The translations under genes were made by a program, and so were the position numbers. The notes under the pieces are model-generated. The model did not search any database. It had not been told where the DNA came from and saw only the letters and a list, made by a program, of their open reading frames with translations. From positions 62,001 through 126,000 of the forward strand of contig NZ_JAKZFT010000005.1 of NCBI RefSeq assembly GCF_022808985.1: a stretch of 64,000 nucleotides of DNA, read 5' to 3'. This document shows, piece after piece, positions 37,482 through 46,071 of the stretch (position 1 is its first letter; each line of letters starts with the position of its first letter). Source of the DNA: Geotalea sp. SG265. GTDB lineage: Bacteria; Desulfobacterota; Desulfuromonadia; Geobacterales; Geobacteraceae.

Positions 37482-38681
37482 TCAGCAGTCCAATTGAGGT
37501 GCGTGACGATGCTTGAGAAAGAGGTACATGAGCGGGGGAAGGACCAGGAGAAAGACGATGAAGAGGAGCATGAAGGTGTTTGCCACACCGCGGTGATCGG
37601 CATATTTCCCCACCAGCGGTCCGGTGATGGCGAAGAGCAGCCGGAAACAGAGGGACTGAAGGCTGAGCATGCCGGCCCGGGTGGCTGAAGGTATTTCTGC
37701 CTGGGTAAGGTGTAGCATGAATGGCCCCCGCATGCCGCGCATGGCCGTGAGCAGGTAATAGAAGAGGAACCCCAACACCCCTGCCGACAGCGCCAACCCC
37801 AGGTATCCTGCCCAGACCAGCACCACTAGAAGAAAAACGATCCCTCGGGTACCGAGGCGCTCCCGTACCCGGTGGCTCAAGACGGCAAAGACGGCGACGA
37901 TAAAGTTGGCCCCGGCCCAGATGGGGCCGAAGGAAGCGATGGGGACGCCGGCGTCGCGCATGTAGGGCTGGATCAGCCACACCGGGTAGAAGGATGCTAT
38001 TCCCAGGACGATGCTGAGGAGGACCGTAACCCGGAGCCGCCGGTTCTCCATGAAGACGTACCGTGCTGAAGCAAGAGCTTCCTGCAAGTGGCTGACCTGG
38101 TGATGCTGTTCCCGCTTAGGTTCAATCAATCCGCGCGTGACAAACAGTGCCAGTACCCAGATCACTACCTGGAGCATAAAGGGGAGGAGGGGGTATCGGG
38201 CATAGAGCACCCCGGCGAACAACGCCCCTGCCGCTTCGCCGGTCTGGCCGAAGCCGGTGGAGCGCCCTTCAAAGCGGGCATAGGCCGCTTCCTCGTCCGT
38301 TCCCTTGAGCGATTCAAAAAGAAGAGCGCTATCGGTGCCGCTGATGAAGGAGGTGGAGATGCCGAGGAGGATTTCAGCGATGAGGACATGGCAGAAGGAG
38401 GAGGCAACCGTGTAGACCCCCCAGCCGATGATGCCCAGCACGGTGGCGAAGGTCAGGGCAGTCCTGTATCCGAGCCTGTCGCTGATGTAGCCGGAGGGAT
38501 ACTCCATTACCACCATCGCCACGGCAAAGATGCTCTGCAGGAGCAGGATCTGGGAGAGGGACAGGCCGATGTGCTCCTTCCAGAACAGGGTGATGACCGC
38601 CATGGGAAAGAGGGTCATCTGCAGGAAGGAGAAGGCATAAAGCAGGGGGATATTGCGGCGGAGTCCGATCATGGGAGGCAT
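37482..38681 (-). CDS. Major facilitator superfamily transporter
   Basis: 399-residue MFS permease with about 12 hydrophobic segments. Recognisable pieces are the motif A-like GYISDRLGYRTALTFATVLGI after TM2, MEYPSGYISD, and the equivalent FAVLSHRVRERLGTRGIVFLL in the second half. An ISGTDSALLFESLKGTDEEAAYARFEGR segment after TM4-5 is of the kind seen in a subgroup of small-molecule exporters. No partner gene indicates substrate. The start codon has only a weak ribosome site; Met at 38672 is an alternative. Confidence 0.85.
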   Translation of the reverse strand: MPPMIGLRRNIPLLYAFSFLQMTLFPMAVITLFWKEHIGLSLSQILLLQSIFAVAMVVMEYPSGYISDRLGYRTALTFATVLGIIGWGVYTVASSFCHVLIAEILLGISTSFISGTDSALLFESLKGTDEEAAYARFEGRSTGFGQTGEAAGALFAGVLYARYPLLPFMLQVVIWVLALFVTRGLIEPKREQHHQVSHLQEALASARYVFMENRRLRVTVLLSIVLGIASFYPVWLIQPYMRDAGVPIASFGPIWAGANFIVAVFAVLSHRVRERLGTRGIVFLLVVLVWAGYLGLALSAGVLGFLFYYLLTAMRGMRGPFMLHLTQAEIPSATRAGMLSLQSLCFRLLFAITGPLVGKYADHRGVANTFMLLFIVFLLVLPPLMYLFLKHRHAPQLDC

Positions 38682-38798
38682 TATGCCGTATTGTCGCGCG
38701 ATAATGAAGGAAAAGGTTCGGCCAGGGTGCCGGTGCCACCATGGTCATTGCGAGCGGCAAGACGGCGGATGATGAGGGTGCGGGATTGCCTTGAACCG

Positions 38799-40106
38799 TC
38801 AGACAGGCGGCAGAGGGGAGACCGGCGGCGGTGCGCTCAGGGAAGAGCGCAAATGCTTGGGAAAGGGGAGCGGCAGCGGCGATTCCGGCGTGGTGCCGTC
38901 AGCGAAGGTTATGCGGTTCCTGCCATCCCTCTTTGCCTGGTACAGACCCTTGTCTGCTGCCTGGAGCAGCATGCTCCTGCTGGTGCGGTTGTCGGGGACC
39001 ATGGTGGCGACGCCGGCACTGAGGGTCACCACGCTTGCAGGTGACAAACCATGGGGTATGCCAAGGGATTCCACACGTGCCCTGCAGTCTTCGGCGATTG
39101 AGGCGGCATCGGGGAGGTCGGTCTCGGGAAGAACCAGCACAAATTCCTCGCCACCGTACCTGGCGGCCATGTCTCCTGGGCGTCGTGCCATGCTGCCCAG
39201 TTCCTCCGCCACCACCCTCAGGCATTCGTCTCCTGCCTGGTGGCCGTAGGTATCGTTATAATTTTTGAAAAAATCCAGGTCGAATATGATCAGGGATATG
39301 GGTTTTCTGGAGCGCAGGGCGCGCATCCATTCCTGATCCAGCCGGTATTCCAGGTGTCGGCGGTTGCCTAGACCGGTCAATTCGTCGGAGATAGAGAGTT
39401 GATGCAGTTTATCACTTGTTTCCAGGAGTTGCTGTTTTTCCGCCACGAGGAGAATGGAATTCAGAAAATCCCGCCGCCGGTAATGTTCCATCAGATAATT
39501 GGAAAAGGTGCCGATATTGATCGTGGCCAGGATGCAGAAGCTGTTATGTACGATGGTAGTCAAGGCGGCATGCCGGTCGAAAATGGCGACAGCCTCATAG
39601 GCAAGGGTCGTGGCAAGCGCCCATGTCAGGGCATACCAGAATCGCATTCCTACAAAGGTAAAGGCGGCCATTATCAGCAATAACAGGCCGGTGTAATAGA
39701 AATTTTTTTCAGGAGCCGGGTCGAAGTGGACCATGGCGACAATGCCCAGGCTACCCACCAGCATCACCAGCCAGATGGCAGGCTGGGCGTAACGTTTGAA
39801 TGCAGGCATGTAGGTGAAGACAAGGCCGGCAGTCGCCACAGGGCAGACGACAGCGTAGCGGATGAACCACATGTGCTCCCTGTCTGCGGAGAGGAGCATG
39901 AAATCGACAATGCCGAACACCGCATACAGAACGATGCCGGTCATCAGGGCAATGCGTACCTGCTTCAGGGTGTTCTTGAAATAATACCCGCTGAAGGCCG
40001 CCTCAAGCTTCACCGGAAACCGGAGCCGCGGAAAGCCCAGCTTGAGTGAGGCCTGGGCGGCAGCCATTTCCGCTTCGGTGTAGTCCGTTCCCGTTTTCCC
40101 ATCCAT
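38799..40106 (-). CDS. Membrane diguanylate cyclase (GGDEF)
   Basis: 435 residues. About six hydrophobic segments between residues 50 and 205 form a membrane sensor, then a short coiled linker, then a GGDEF domain starting near residue 240 (LSISDELTGLGNRRHLEYRL, SLIIFDLDFFKNYNDTYGHQAGDECL). The active-site motif is RYGGEEFVLVLPE, fully conserved, so c-di-GMP synthesis is likely. An RxxD inhibitory site is not evident. The Pro-rich C-terminal tail (PESPLPLPFP) is unusual. TTGACA lies upstream on the minus strand at 40176, though a well-spaced -10 is lacking. Confidence 0.9.
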   Translation of the reverse strand: MDGKTGTDYTEAEMAAAQASLKLGFPRLRFPVKLEAAFSGYYFKNTLKQVRIALMTGIVLYAVFGIVDFMLLSADREHMWFIRYAVVCPVATAGLVFTYMPAFKRYAQPAIWLVMLVGSLGIVAMVHFDPAPEKNFYYTGLLLLIMAAFTFVGMRFWYALTWALATTLAYEAVAIFDRHAALTTIVHNSFCILATINIGTFSNYLMEHYRRRDFLNSILLVAEKQQLLETSDKLHQLSISDELTGLGNRRHLEYRLDQEWMRALRSRKPISLIIFDLDFFKNYNDTYGHQAGDECLRVVAEELGSMARRPGDMAARYGGEEFVLVLPETDLPDAASIAEDCRARVESLGIPHGLSPASVVTLSAGVATMVPDNRTSRSMLLQAADKGLYQAKRDGRNRITFADGTTPESPLPLPFPKHLRSSLSAPPPVSPLPPV

Positions 40107-40288
40107 GTAAAAGGCACCTTTTCCATAGGTATAAATATATCTTAGTATAAATAAATGTGTGTTCGCTGATTGTCAACGGTTTATCGACTCCTAATGCGGT
40201 ACCGGTTGGCACCATTTTCCTCGAACCGCCTCCCTATCCAGCCGAATTCCTGTTTCCATCGGAAATAAGTCCCTATCCAGCTCGCGCG

Positions 40289-40690
40289 TCAGTGCCCATG
40301 GCTGCTCCCTTTCCGGCGGCTGTCGATGCTCCAGATGCCACCTCCCTGCGCCGCGATGAAAAGAAAGACGAAACAGTAGAGCACCGCCAACTCGCCCTGG
40401 TTCTGCAGTGGCAGCAGGGACATCTTTGCATGATGGATCCAGTAGGCGAAGGCCATTTCGCCGCTGGCAATGAAGGCGGCCCAGTGGGTGAAAAATCCTA
40501 TCATGACCAGAATTCCGCAGATGAGTTCGATGGGGCCGGCTCCATAGATAATGAACGGGGGGGCTCCTGGCGGCATGGGGCTTGGAATGGAGAACAATTT
40601 CTGCATGCCGTGCCAGAGGAAGAGAAAGCCGGCGACCATGCGCAGGGCCGCGTAACAGTGAGGGACATAGTTGGACATGAACCATCCCAT
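40289..40690 (-). CDS. DoxX family membrane protein
   Basis: 133-residue DoxX/SURF4-type protein with four hydrophobic segments (AALRMVAGFLFLWHGMQKLF, FIIYGAGPIELICGILVMIGFF, WAAFIASGEMAFAYWI, LAVLYCFVFLFIAAQGGGIWSID). The family is linked to redox or thiol homeostasis in some bacteria. GAGGTGCC precedes the ATG at 40690; longer upstream frames overlap the VOC gene. It follows the VOC gene with 29 bases between, in a unit divergent from tetR. Confidence 0.85.
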   Translation of the reverse strand: MGWFMSNYVPHCYAALRMVAGFLFLWHGMQKLFSIPSPMPPGAPPFIIYGAGPIELICGILVMIGFFTHWAAFIASGEMAFAYWIHHAKMSLLPLQNQGELAVLYCFVFLFIAAQGGGIWSIDSRRKGSSHGH

Positions 40691-40719
40691 ACGGCACCTC
40701 CCAAAATGAGCGGCTACTC

Positions 40720-41088
40720 CTACGAGTTGTAACTGGTCGAGTGCATCTGCCAGAATGCAAGAGTTGCGCCGGTGGGGTCGGTGATGACGCTGAACCAGCC
40801 GATGCCGGGAATCTCGGTGACCTCCCTGCGAATTGTCGCGCCCAGTGAGCGAGCTTTCTCGGTAGTGGTGACCGCATTGTCCACCTGGACGTAAGCGAGC
40901 CACGAGGAAGGAACCTCCGGTCCTGGGGTACGCATCATGCCGCCCCCCGTTCCTTCCCCCACCTTGATGAGGGTATAGTCCATGCCCGGTATCTCTTCCA
41001 GTTGCCAGTCGAACAGCGCCGAGTAAAACGCCTTGGCTCTGGTCAGGTCGGTTGTCATCAGCTCAACATGCACAAAGGGATTGGCCAT
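40720..41088 (-). CDS. VOC family (glyoxalase/bleomycin resistance-fold) protein
   Basis: 122 residues with two beta-alpha-beta-beta-beta modules: FVHVELMTTDLTRAKAFYSALFDWQL and AYVQVDNAVTTTEKARSLGATI, ending FSVITDPTGATLAFWQ. Metal-ligand candidates are His7 and the C-terminal Glu/Gln region; the fold is used by glyoxalases, extradiol dioxygenases and resistance proteins, and the substrate is not predictable. AAGGAGG is 7 bases before the ATG. It is divergent from tetR, and the shared intergenic region carries the GGACC-N4-GGTCC operator. Confidence 0.88.
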   Translation of the reverse strand: MANPFVHVELMTTDLTRAKAFYSALFDWQLEEIPGMDYTLIKVGEGTGGGMMRTPGPEVPSSWLAYVQVDNAVTTTEKARSLGATIRREVTEIPGIGWFSVITDPTGATLAFWQMHSTSYNS

Positions 41089-41183
41089 GACGCATCCTCC
41101 TTTTGGTGGCTTTTGTGGATCTTCTATGATTATACGGCATCTTGAGCGGCCATGCCTTTGAACGGACACGAAAAGAAAAACAG

Positions 41184-41213
41184 GTTGACTTCTGGACCTT
41201 TTGGTCCTAAAGT
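41184..41213 (+). promoter_or_regulatory. tetR promoter with operator between -35 and -10
   Basis: TTGACT (41184) and TAAAGT (41208) frame an inverted repeat, GGACC-TTTT-GGTCC (41194-41207). The same motif with the same TTCT prefix recurs before the cupin gene at 41866, so it is the likely TetR operator and gives autoregulation. Confidence 0.6.
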
Positions 41214-41219
41214 TTGCCC

Positions 41220-41810
41220 ATGTCAATGGGAAGACCCCTCGCATACGATCCCGAGAAGGCGCTGGATGCGGCCATGCAAGTATTCTGGTCCCGTGGCTAT
41301 GAGGCGACCACTCTACAGGACCTGCTCCAGGCCATGGGACTCTCCAAGAGCAGCTTCTATCAAGCCTTCGGCGGCAAAAAAGAGCTTTTCCTGCGCTGTA
41401 TTGCCCGCTATCGGGAAAAAATCGGCCAAGGGCTCATCGAGTTGCTGGGGAACTCCGGATCGGCGCGGGAATTCATTGAGAGGATGCTGCTGAATTCGGC
41501 AGCCGAAGCCAGGCGTCCCAACGAGGCCAGGCGCGGCTGTCTGCTGATGAATACCGCCACCGAGTGCGCCCAGAAAGACGGTGACATCGCAGGGGAGGTA
41601 TCCTCCGGTTTCGACGGGCTGCACGCCCTGCTTTGTCGGGCGGTCAGGCGTGGCCAGGAAGAGGGGGCCATTACCCGGGAAGTGGAGGCCGAGGCTTTGG
41701 CGGGCTATCTGATCAGCAGCCTGGGGGGAATCAAGACGGTCGTCAAGAGTGGGGCCGATGAGCAGCGGGTTCGAGATATCGTTGCCGTTACTCTGCGGGC
41801 TTTGGGATAA
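41220..41810 (+). CDS. TetR/AcrR family transcriptional regulator
   Basis: 196-residue repressor. The N-terminal HTH (ALDAAMQVFWSRGYEATTLQDLLQAMGLSKSSFYQAFGGKKELFLRCI) is a clear TetR domain; the ligand-binding half (about 75-196) includes RRGCLLMNTATECA, common in regulators of electrophile- or quinone-responsive genes. The ATG at 41220 is chosen. It should control itself, the downstream cupin gene and the divergent VOC-DoxX pair, because matching palindromes lie in both control regions. A cysteine (CLLMN) could sense electrophiles; inference only. Confidence 0.92.
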   Translation: MSMGRPLAYDPEKALDAAMQVFWSRGYEATTLQDLLQAMGLSKSSFYQAFGGKKELFLRCIARYREKIGQGLIELLGNSGSAREFIERMLLNSAAEARRPNEARRGCLLMNTATECAQKDGDIAGEVSSGFDGLHALLCRAVRRGQEEGAITREVEAEALAGYLISSLGGIKTVVKSGADEQRVRDIVAVTLRALG

Positions 41811-41826
41811 ATTTTTTTTAGCCATT

Positions 41827-41844
41827 TCTGGACCAGAAGGTCCA
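41827..41844 (+). promoter_or_regulatory. TetR operator before the cupin gene
   Basis: TTCTGGACC-AGAA-GGTCC, the same palindrome as at 41194-41207 with a different centre, 23 bases before the cupin GTG. Confidence 0.6.
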
Positions 41845-41865
41845 TAACTTCAAAAGGAGGATGCT

Positions 41866-42303
41866 GTGACCATTCAGGGAAACAACTTTACCGCAGAGCA
41901 TACCGGACCGTTTGCAACGCTTCTTGAGAGGGATTTTCTCGGCTTTCACGGCAAATACTTCATCGGCGGGAGCCTGGGGCTGACCGGCTGCGAAGTATCG
42001 CTCAACAGGCTGCCGGCAGGGAAGGGGATGCCCTTTGTCCATGCCCACAAGAAGAACGAAGAACTATATATCGTCCTGGGGGGCAACGGCATCTTTTACG
42101 TGGACGGGGAGGAGTTCCCGGTGAGCGAAGGGAGCCTGGTCCGGGTGGCGCCGTCCGGCGAACGGGCATATAGGGCAGGGGATGCTGACCTCTATTTCCT
42201 TTGCATCCAGAGCGAGGGGGGGAGCCTGACCCAGGCGACCCTGGAGGACGGCATCAGGCTCCCCGTTAAAGCCTCATGGATGAACAAGCATCCGGCGGAT
42301 TAA
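41866..42303 (+). CDS. Cupin-domain protein, TetR-regulated
   Basis: 145-residue cupin with metal-site motif FVHAHKKNEELYIVLGGNGIFYVDGEE and second motif GSLVRVAPSGERAYRAG. AAGGAGG before the GTG start gives a good ribosome site. It probably acts on small carbonyl or aromatic compounds together with the VOC and DoxX proteins sharing the operator; this is inference from context. The C-terminal tail beyond residue 110 (TLEDGIRLPVKASWMNKHP) is distinctive. Confidence 0.82.
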   Translation: MTIQGNNFTAEHTGPFATLLERDFLGFHGKYFIGGSLGLTGCEVSLNRLPAGKGMPFVHAHKKNEELYIVLGGNGIFYVDGEEFPVSEGSLVRVAPSGERAYRAGDADLYFLCIQSEGGSLTQATLEDGIRLPVKASWMNKHPAD

Positions 42304-42414
42304 GAGCCTGGGGTGCTGTACCGACGGTCTTGCGCTTTTCCGGTCGGGGTACTATACTGCGGCAAGATAGCGAGCCCTCCGGGTCTCAAGACCATGACTC
42401 AAAGGAGAAGGAAA

Positions 42415-43101
42415 TTGAAAGCGAGACATTTGATGGTGTTTGTGGCAGGTGCACTGATGGTGGCCATGCTGGTTGCAGGCTGCGCAACGAATCCCGATGG
42501 CAGCTATGAGTTCAAAAGAACCGCCATCGGCTCACTGGGTGGGGCGGCATTGGGTGCAGGCATCGGTGCACTGGCCGGAGGCAAGACCCACCGGGGACGT
42601 AATGCGGCTATCGGTGGCCTTTCGGGCGCCGTTGTCGGCGGCGGGATCGGCTATTACATGGACCGGCAGGCGGCAGCCCTGAAGAAGAACCTCCCCGAGG
42701 CTGAGGTGGTCAGGGACGGAGACAAGATTTATGTGGCCCTCCCCTCGGGCATCCTCTTTGACTTGGGTAAAGATGCACTGAAACCGGGGGCAAAGGAGTC
42801 GCTGAGCAAGGCGGCCGTAACCCTGAAGAATTCGGAGACGAATATCATCATCCAGGGTCACACCGATTCTACCGGTTCTGATGCTGTCAATCAGCCGTTG
42901 AGTGAGCGGCGCGCCGCCCATGTCCGTGATTTTCTCACAGCCAACGGCGTGCCCGCCTCGCGGATGTCGGCAGTGGGCTACGGCTCCAGCCGTCCGGCAG
43001 TGCCCAACGATACCGACGCCAACCGTGCCCTCAACCGCCGCGTACAGCTGGAAATCAGCCCCAATGAAAAGGCCGTAGCGCAGAACAGCGGTAACAATTA
43101 A
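42415..43101 (+). CDS. OmpA-family lipoprotein with glycine-zipper segment
   Basis: 228 residues. The signal peptide MVFVAGALMVAMLVAGC ends in a lipobox, so the protein is lipidated. A glycine-rich two-helix region follows (IGSLGGAALGAGIGALAGG, GGLSGAVVGGGIGYY), and then an OmpA C-terminal peptidoglycan-binding domain (ALPSGILFDLGKDALKPGA, IIIQGHTDSTGSDAVNQPLSERRA, RALNRRVQLEI). It tethers outer membrane to peptidoglycan. TTG at 42415 is preferred because AAAGGAGAAGG precedes it; ATG at 42394 in the same frame is the alternative. Confidence 0.85.
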   Translation: MKARHLMVFVAGALMVAMLVAGCATNPDGSYEFKRTAIGSLGGAALGAGIGALAGGKTHRGRNAAIGGLSGAVVGGGIGYYMDRQAAALKKNLPEAEVVRDGDKIYVALPSGILFDLGKDALKPGAKESLSKAAVTLKNSETNIIIQGHTDSTGSDAVNQPLSERRAAHVRDFLTANGVPASRMSAVGYGSSRPAVPNDTDANRALNRRVQLEISPNEKAVAQNSGNN

Positions 43102-43131
43102 AGAGCTGGGCGATATACTTTCACGACGGAT

Positions 43132-43163
43132 AAAGGCGGCCATTTCGGCCGCCTTTGCCGTTT
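43132..43163 (+). terminator. Terminator after the OmpA lipoprotein
   Basis: AAAGGCGGCC, loop ATTTC, GGCCGCCTTT (perfect 10-bp stem), then GCCGTTT. Same family as the hairpins at 28796 and 33620. Confidence 0.8.
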
Positions 43164-43231
43164 ATGGGTGAAAATGCTGGAAAAGCGCCATCCCACCGGC
43201 TATTATGGGGCCTCAAGGCAAGGAGGGAGAT

Positions 43232-44026
43232 ATGACGACTGTATGGCTATCATATGTAGGTCTGGGGGCATTCGCCGGCGTCCTGGCAGGACTGCTCGGT
43301 GTCGGCGGGGGACTGGTGATAGTACCGGTGCTGTCGTTCATTTTCGTCCATCAGCAGTTGCCTCCTGAGCACATCCTCCATCTGGCCCTCGGCACATCGC
43401 TTGCCAGCATCATCTTCACCTCCATCTCCAGTCTCCGTGCCCACCATGCGCGGGGCGCCGTCAACTGGGTCGTTGTACAGCAGATCAGCCCGGGCATAGT
43501 CGTCGGCACGTTTCTCGGCTCCTGGGTTGCGTCCCGGCTATCCACCGCATTTCTCAAGGGGTTCTTCGTCGTTTTTCTCTTCTATGTCGCCCTGCAGATG
43601 TTCTTCAATATCAAACCGCAGCCCCATCGGCAGCTTCCGGGTAAGGGGGCTGTCTTCGGTGTCGGCAGCCTGATCGGCGGTGTATCGAGCTTCGTCGGGA
43701 TCGGCGGCGGCAGCATGTCCGTCCCCTTTCTACTCTGGTGCAACGTTGCCATGCGCAATGCCATCGGCACTTCCGCGGCAATCGGATTTCCCATCGCCCT
43801 GGCTGGTGCGGCAGGCTATGTGGTCAACGGTCTTGCCGCCACCCTTCCTCCCCATACCCTCGGCTTCGTTCATCTTCCGGCTTTGGCCGGAGTTGCGGCG
43901 GCAAGCATCGCCACTGCACCGCTTGGGGCAAAACTGGCCCATACCCTGCCGGTGGCCGGGCTGAAAAAGATCTTCGCCCTGCTGCTCGTCTTCATGGGAA
44001 CGAAGATGTTGCTGAGTCTTCTTTAG
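43232..44026 (+). CDS. TauE/SafE-type membrane permease
   Basis: 264-residue sulfite exporter TauE/SafE family protein with about eight hydrophobic segments. The two internal repeats are visible: GAFAGVLAGLLGVGGGLVIVPVL and GSLIGGVSSFVGIGGGSMSVPFL. Members transport sulfite, sulfoacetate or other organosulfur anions. AAGGAGGG six bases before the ATG at 43232 decides the start. No adjacent sulfur gene narrows the substrate. The 195-base gap downstream shows nothing recognisable. Confidence 0.9.
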   Translation: MTTVWLSYVGLGAFAGVLAGLLGVGGGLVIVPVLSFIFVHQQLPPEHILHLALGTSLASIIFTSISSLRAHHARGAVNWVVVQQISPGIVVGTFLGSWVASRLSTAFLKGFFVVFLFYVALQMFFNIKPQPHRQLPGKGAVFGVGSLIGGVSSFVGIGGGSMSVPFLLWCNVAMRNAIGTSAAIGFPIALAGAAGYVVNGLAATLPPHTLGFVHLPALAGVAAASIATAPLGAKLAHTLPVAGLKKIFALLLVFMGTKMLLSLL

Positions 44027-44221
44027 CGCTTGTCCGGTCTTAGAGCGAGCTCGACAACCTTTCCCGCAGTTTCCATGGCTTGCAGTTGTTTAAGTAGTGC
44101 ATATGAACCTTTTTACACGGAGTAAAAGCTTTTCAAATGTGCTAAAAATATGCTATCTTCAGGCGTTTTTGCCGGAGGGTGAGGTGCAGGCATCTGTTTT
44201 TTTCTGCGAGGGGGGCAAATA

Positions 44222-44476
44222 ATGCGATTTTTCATGCCGGTGATGCTGTTGCTGCTTCTCCTGGTTTCCGGGTGCAGCAGGCTGACTATGGCAAACTATG
44301 ACAAAATAAAAATGGGGATGGAATACGACCAGGTTACAGCGATCCTTGGCAAACCTGACAACTGTTCCGATGCGCTCATTGCCAGGAGCTGCATCTGGGG
44401 CAGCGAAGAAAAGAACATCACCGTCAACTTCGTTGGGGGAAAGGCAATACTCTTCACCAGCAAGAACATCAGATAA
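44222..44476 (+). CDS. BamE/SmpA-like small lipoprotein
   Basis: 84 residues: signal peptide with lipobox LLLVSGC (Cys18), then NYDKIKMGMEYDQVTAILGKP, the SmpA/OmlA or DUF3862 pattern, then CIWGSEEKNITVNFVGGKAILFTSKNI. It is likely an envelope lipoprotein. The ribosome site is weak (GAGGGGGG upstream, close to ATG). The serine hydrolase gene begins 13 bases after its stop. Confidence 0.75.
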   Translation: MRFFMPVMLLLLLLVSGCSRLTMANYDKIKMGMEYDQVTAILGKPDNCSDALIARSCIWGSEEKNITVNFVGGKAILFTSKNIR

Positions 44477-44489
44477 ACAACTGCATAAG

Positions 44490-45500
44490 ATGAACCGTGC
44501 GTCGTTGAAAAAAGTGGTTGGATATGCCTTGGCCGGTATGGTCCTGGTCGGCATCGGCTGGTATGCCCATGGCTGGTACCATTGCCACGATAGCCGCAGT
44601 GCCTCCCGTCGGGTCAGGGCGGGCGGTTTCCGTTTCATCAGTCCGCTGTTGGATGTGGAACTTCCCGAAGGGGTGAACAACCTGCAGGAGCCGATCCACT
44701 TCAAGGCGAAGGTGGCGGAATTCGTGGAGCAGCAGAAGAGATCGGGCCGCATCAGCAGCATGTCCGTCTATTTCCGGGATCTCTTCGACGGGCCCTGGTT
44801 CGGCATCAACGAAAATGCCAGGTTCGATGCCGCCAGCATGATGAAGGTGCCGGTCATGATCGCGTGGCTTAAGCGTGCAGAAAAAGACCCGCGGGTACTG
44901 GACCGGCAGTTCGTTTATGACGGTAAGGAAGACCTGACGGCAGTGCAGACGATCAAGCCGCGCCTTACCATAGCTCCAGGGCGTCGGTACAGCGTGGAGC
45001 AGCTTTTGCGCTACATGATCAACTACTCCGACAACAACGCCACGACGCTTTTGTACAATGCCCTGCCCCCCCAGGAATTGAACGACGTTCTGGACGGCAT
45101 GGACATCGACAATGACTCCAGTGGCGGGAATAATGCCATTTCCGTACATGGTTATTCGGGTTTTTTTCGTATTCTTTACAATGCGGCATACCTGAACAGG
45201 GAGATGTCGGAAAAGGCTTTGCAGCTCCTTACCCTGGAGGATTTTCCCCAGGGGATTGCCGCGGGGATTCCCAAGGGGACAGCCGTAGCTGCCAAGTTCG
45301 GCGAGTCGCATCAGGGCAGCGAAAAGCAGCTGCATGAGTTCGGCATTGTTTACCATCCCAAAGGACCGTACATTATCGGCATCATGACCCGCGGCCGTGA
45401 TGCAACCGCGCTGGCAGCGGTGATCAGGGATCTCTCCGCCCTGATCTATGGCGAGGTCTCCGCCGCTTCACCGACAGGTTCGGCAGCGGCAGTCAGATAA
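44490..45500 (+). CDS. Membrane-anchored serine hydrolase of the class A beta-lactamase fold
   Basis: 336 residues. An N-terminal hydrophobic segment (about 9-30) anchors it in the membrane. The active-site triads of the penicilloyl-serine transferase fold are present: Ser116-Met-Met-Lys119, Ser180-Asp181-Asn182 (YSDNNAT), and Lys269-Phe-Gly (AKFGESHQ). The Glu166 loop typical of class A beta-lactamases cannot be identified with confidence, so an amidase/esterase or peptidoglycan role is as likely as antibiotic hydrolysis. It is grouped with a BamE-like lipoprotein and a thioesterase gene. Confidence 0.82.
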   Translation: MNRASLKKVVGYALAGMVLVGIGWYAHGWYHCHDSRSASRRVRAGGFRFISPLLDVELPEGVNNLQEPIHFKAKVAEFVEQQKRSGRISSMSVYFRDLFDGPWFGINENARFDAASMMKVPVMIAWLKRAEKDPRVLDRQFVYDGKEDLTAVQTIKPRLTIAPGRRYSVEQLLRYMINYSDNNATTLLYNALPPQELNDVLDGMDIDNDSSGGNNAISVHGYSGFFRILYNAAYLNREMSEKALQLLTLEDFPQGIAAGIPKGTAVAAKFGESHQGSEKQLHEFGIVYHPKGPYIIGIMTRGRDATALAAVIRDLSALIYGEVSAASPTGSAAAVR

Positions 45501-45515
45501 GGAGAAAGAAACGCA

Positions 45516-46055
45516 GTGGGATTGGATCGGGAGTCTTTCGAAAACCTGCCGGAGGTGACGGCACAGTGGCCAGGCTCCTGTTTTGCCTGTTCGGCTGATC
45601 ATCCCCATGGGCTGCACCTGCGTTTCCGCCGCACCAGCGACGGGGTCGCCTCTCTCTGTTCCGTTACAGAGCAATTTTGCGGCTTCGACGGCATGGCCCA
45701 CGGCGGCATCATCACCACGCTGCTGGATGAGGCTTCTGCCTGGGCGCTCATGGCGAGGCACGGCAAGCTGGGGGTGACGCGGGAAATGACTGTCCGCTTT
45801 CTGAAACCGGTGCGGACCGGGCAGGACCTTGTTGTCCAGGCCCGCATCACTTTCTTTGACAATAAGGCAGCGCTGGTTGAGGGCACGGTGCAAGACCTGG
45901 ATGGCGAGGTCCTGGCCGAAAGTTCCTGCTCCTGGGCCTTTCCCCGATTATCACGTATTGCCGGGTTGGCCGGTGTGGAAGAAGCTCGATTGCAGTCTTT
46001 TCTTGACGACTGTCGGCCGGATGGCGGCGGTAATTCAATGATGTTATCTGAATGA
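45516..46055 (+). CDS. PaaI-type hotdog-fold thioesterase
   Basis: 179-residue hotdog protein. Key parts are GSCFACSADHPHGLHLRF, the HGGIITTLLDEASAWALM substrate helix with Gly-Gly and Asp, then VTREMTVRFLKPVRTGQDLVVQARI. It probably hydrolyses acyl-CoA thioesters. A GTG start with GGAGAAAG upstream is used. It follows the serine hydrolase after 15 bases and precedes GAPDH after 16 bases, a strand-continuous block. Confidence 0.82.
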   Translation: MGLDRESFENLPEVTAQWPGSCFACSADHPHGLHLRFRRTSDGVASLCSVTEQFCGFDGMAHGGIITTLLDEASAWALMARHGKLGVTREMTVRFLKPVRTGQDLVVQARITFFDNKAALVEGTVQDLDGEVLAESSCSWAFPRLSRIAGLAGVEEARLQSFLDDCRPDGGGNSMMLSE

Positions 46056-46071
46056 GAGGAGTGTAGCGACA

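Noticed and set aside
40144-40176. TTGACA plus TATACT as promoter of the diguanylate cyclase gene (minus strand)
   Set aside because: Spacer is 21 bases, too long for a normal sigma70 promoter; with a 17-base spacer the -10 is poor.
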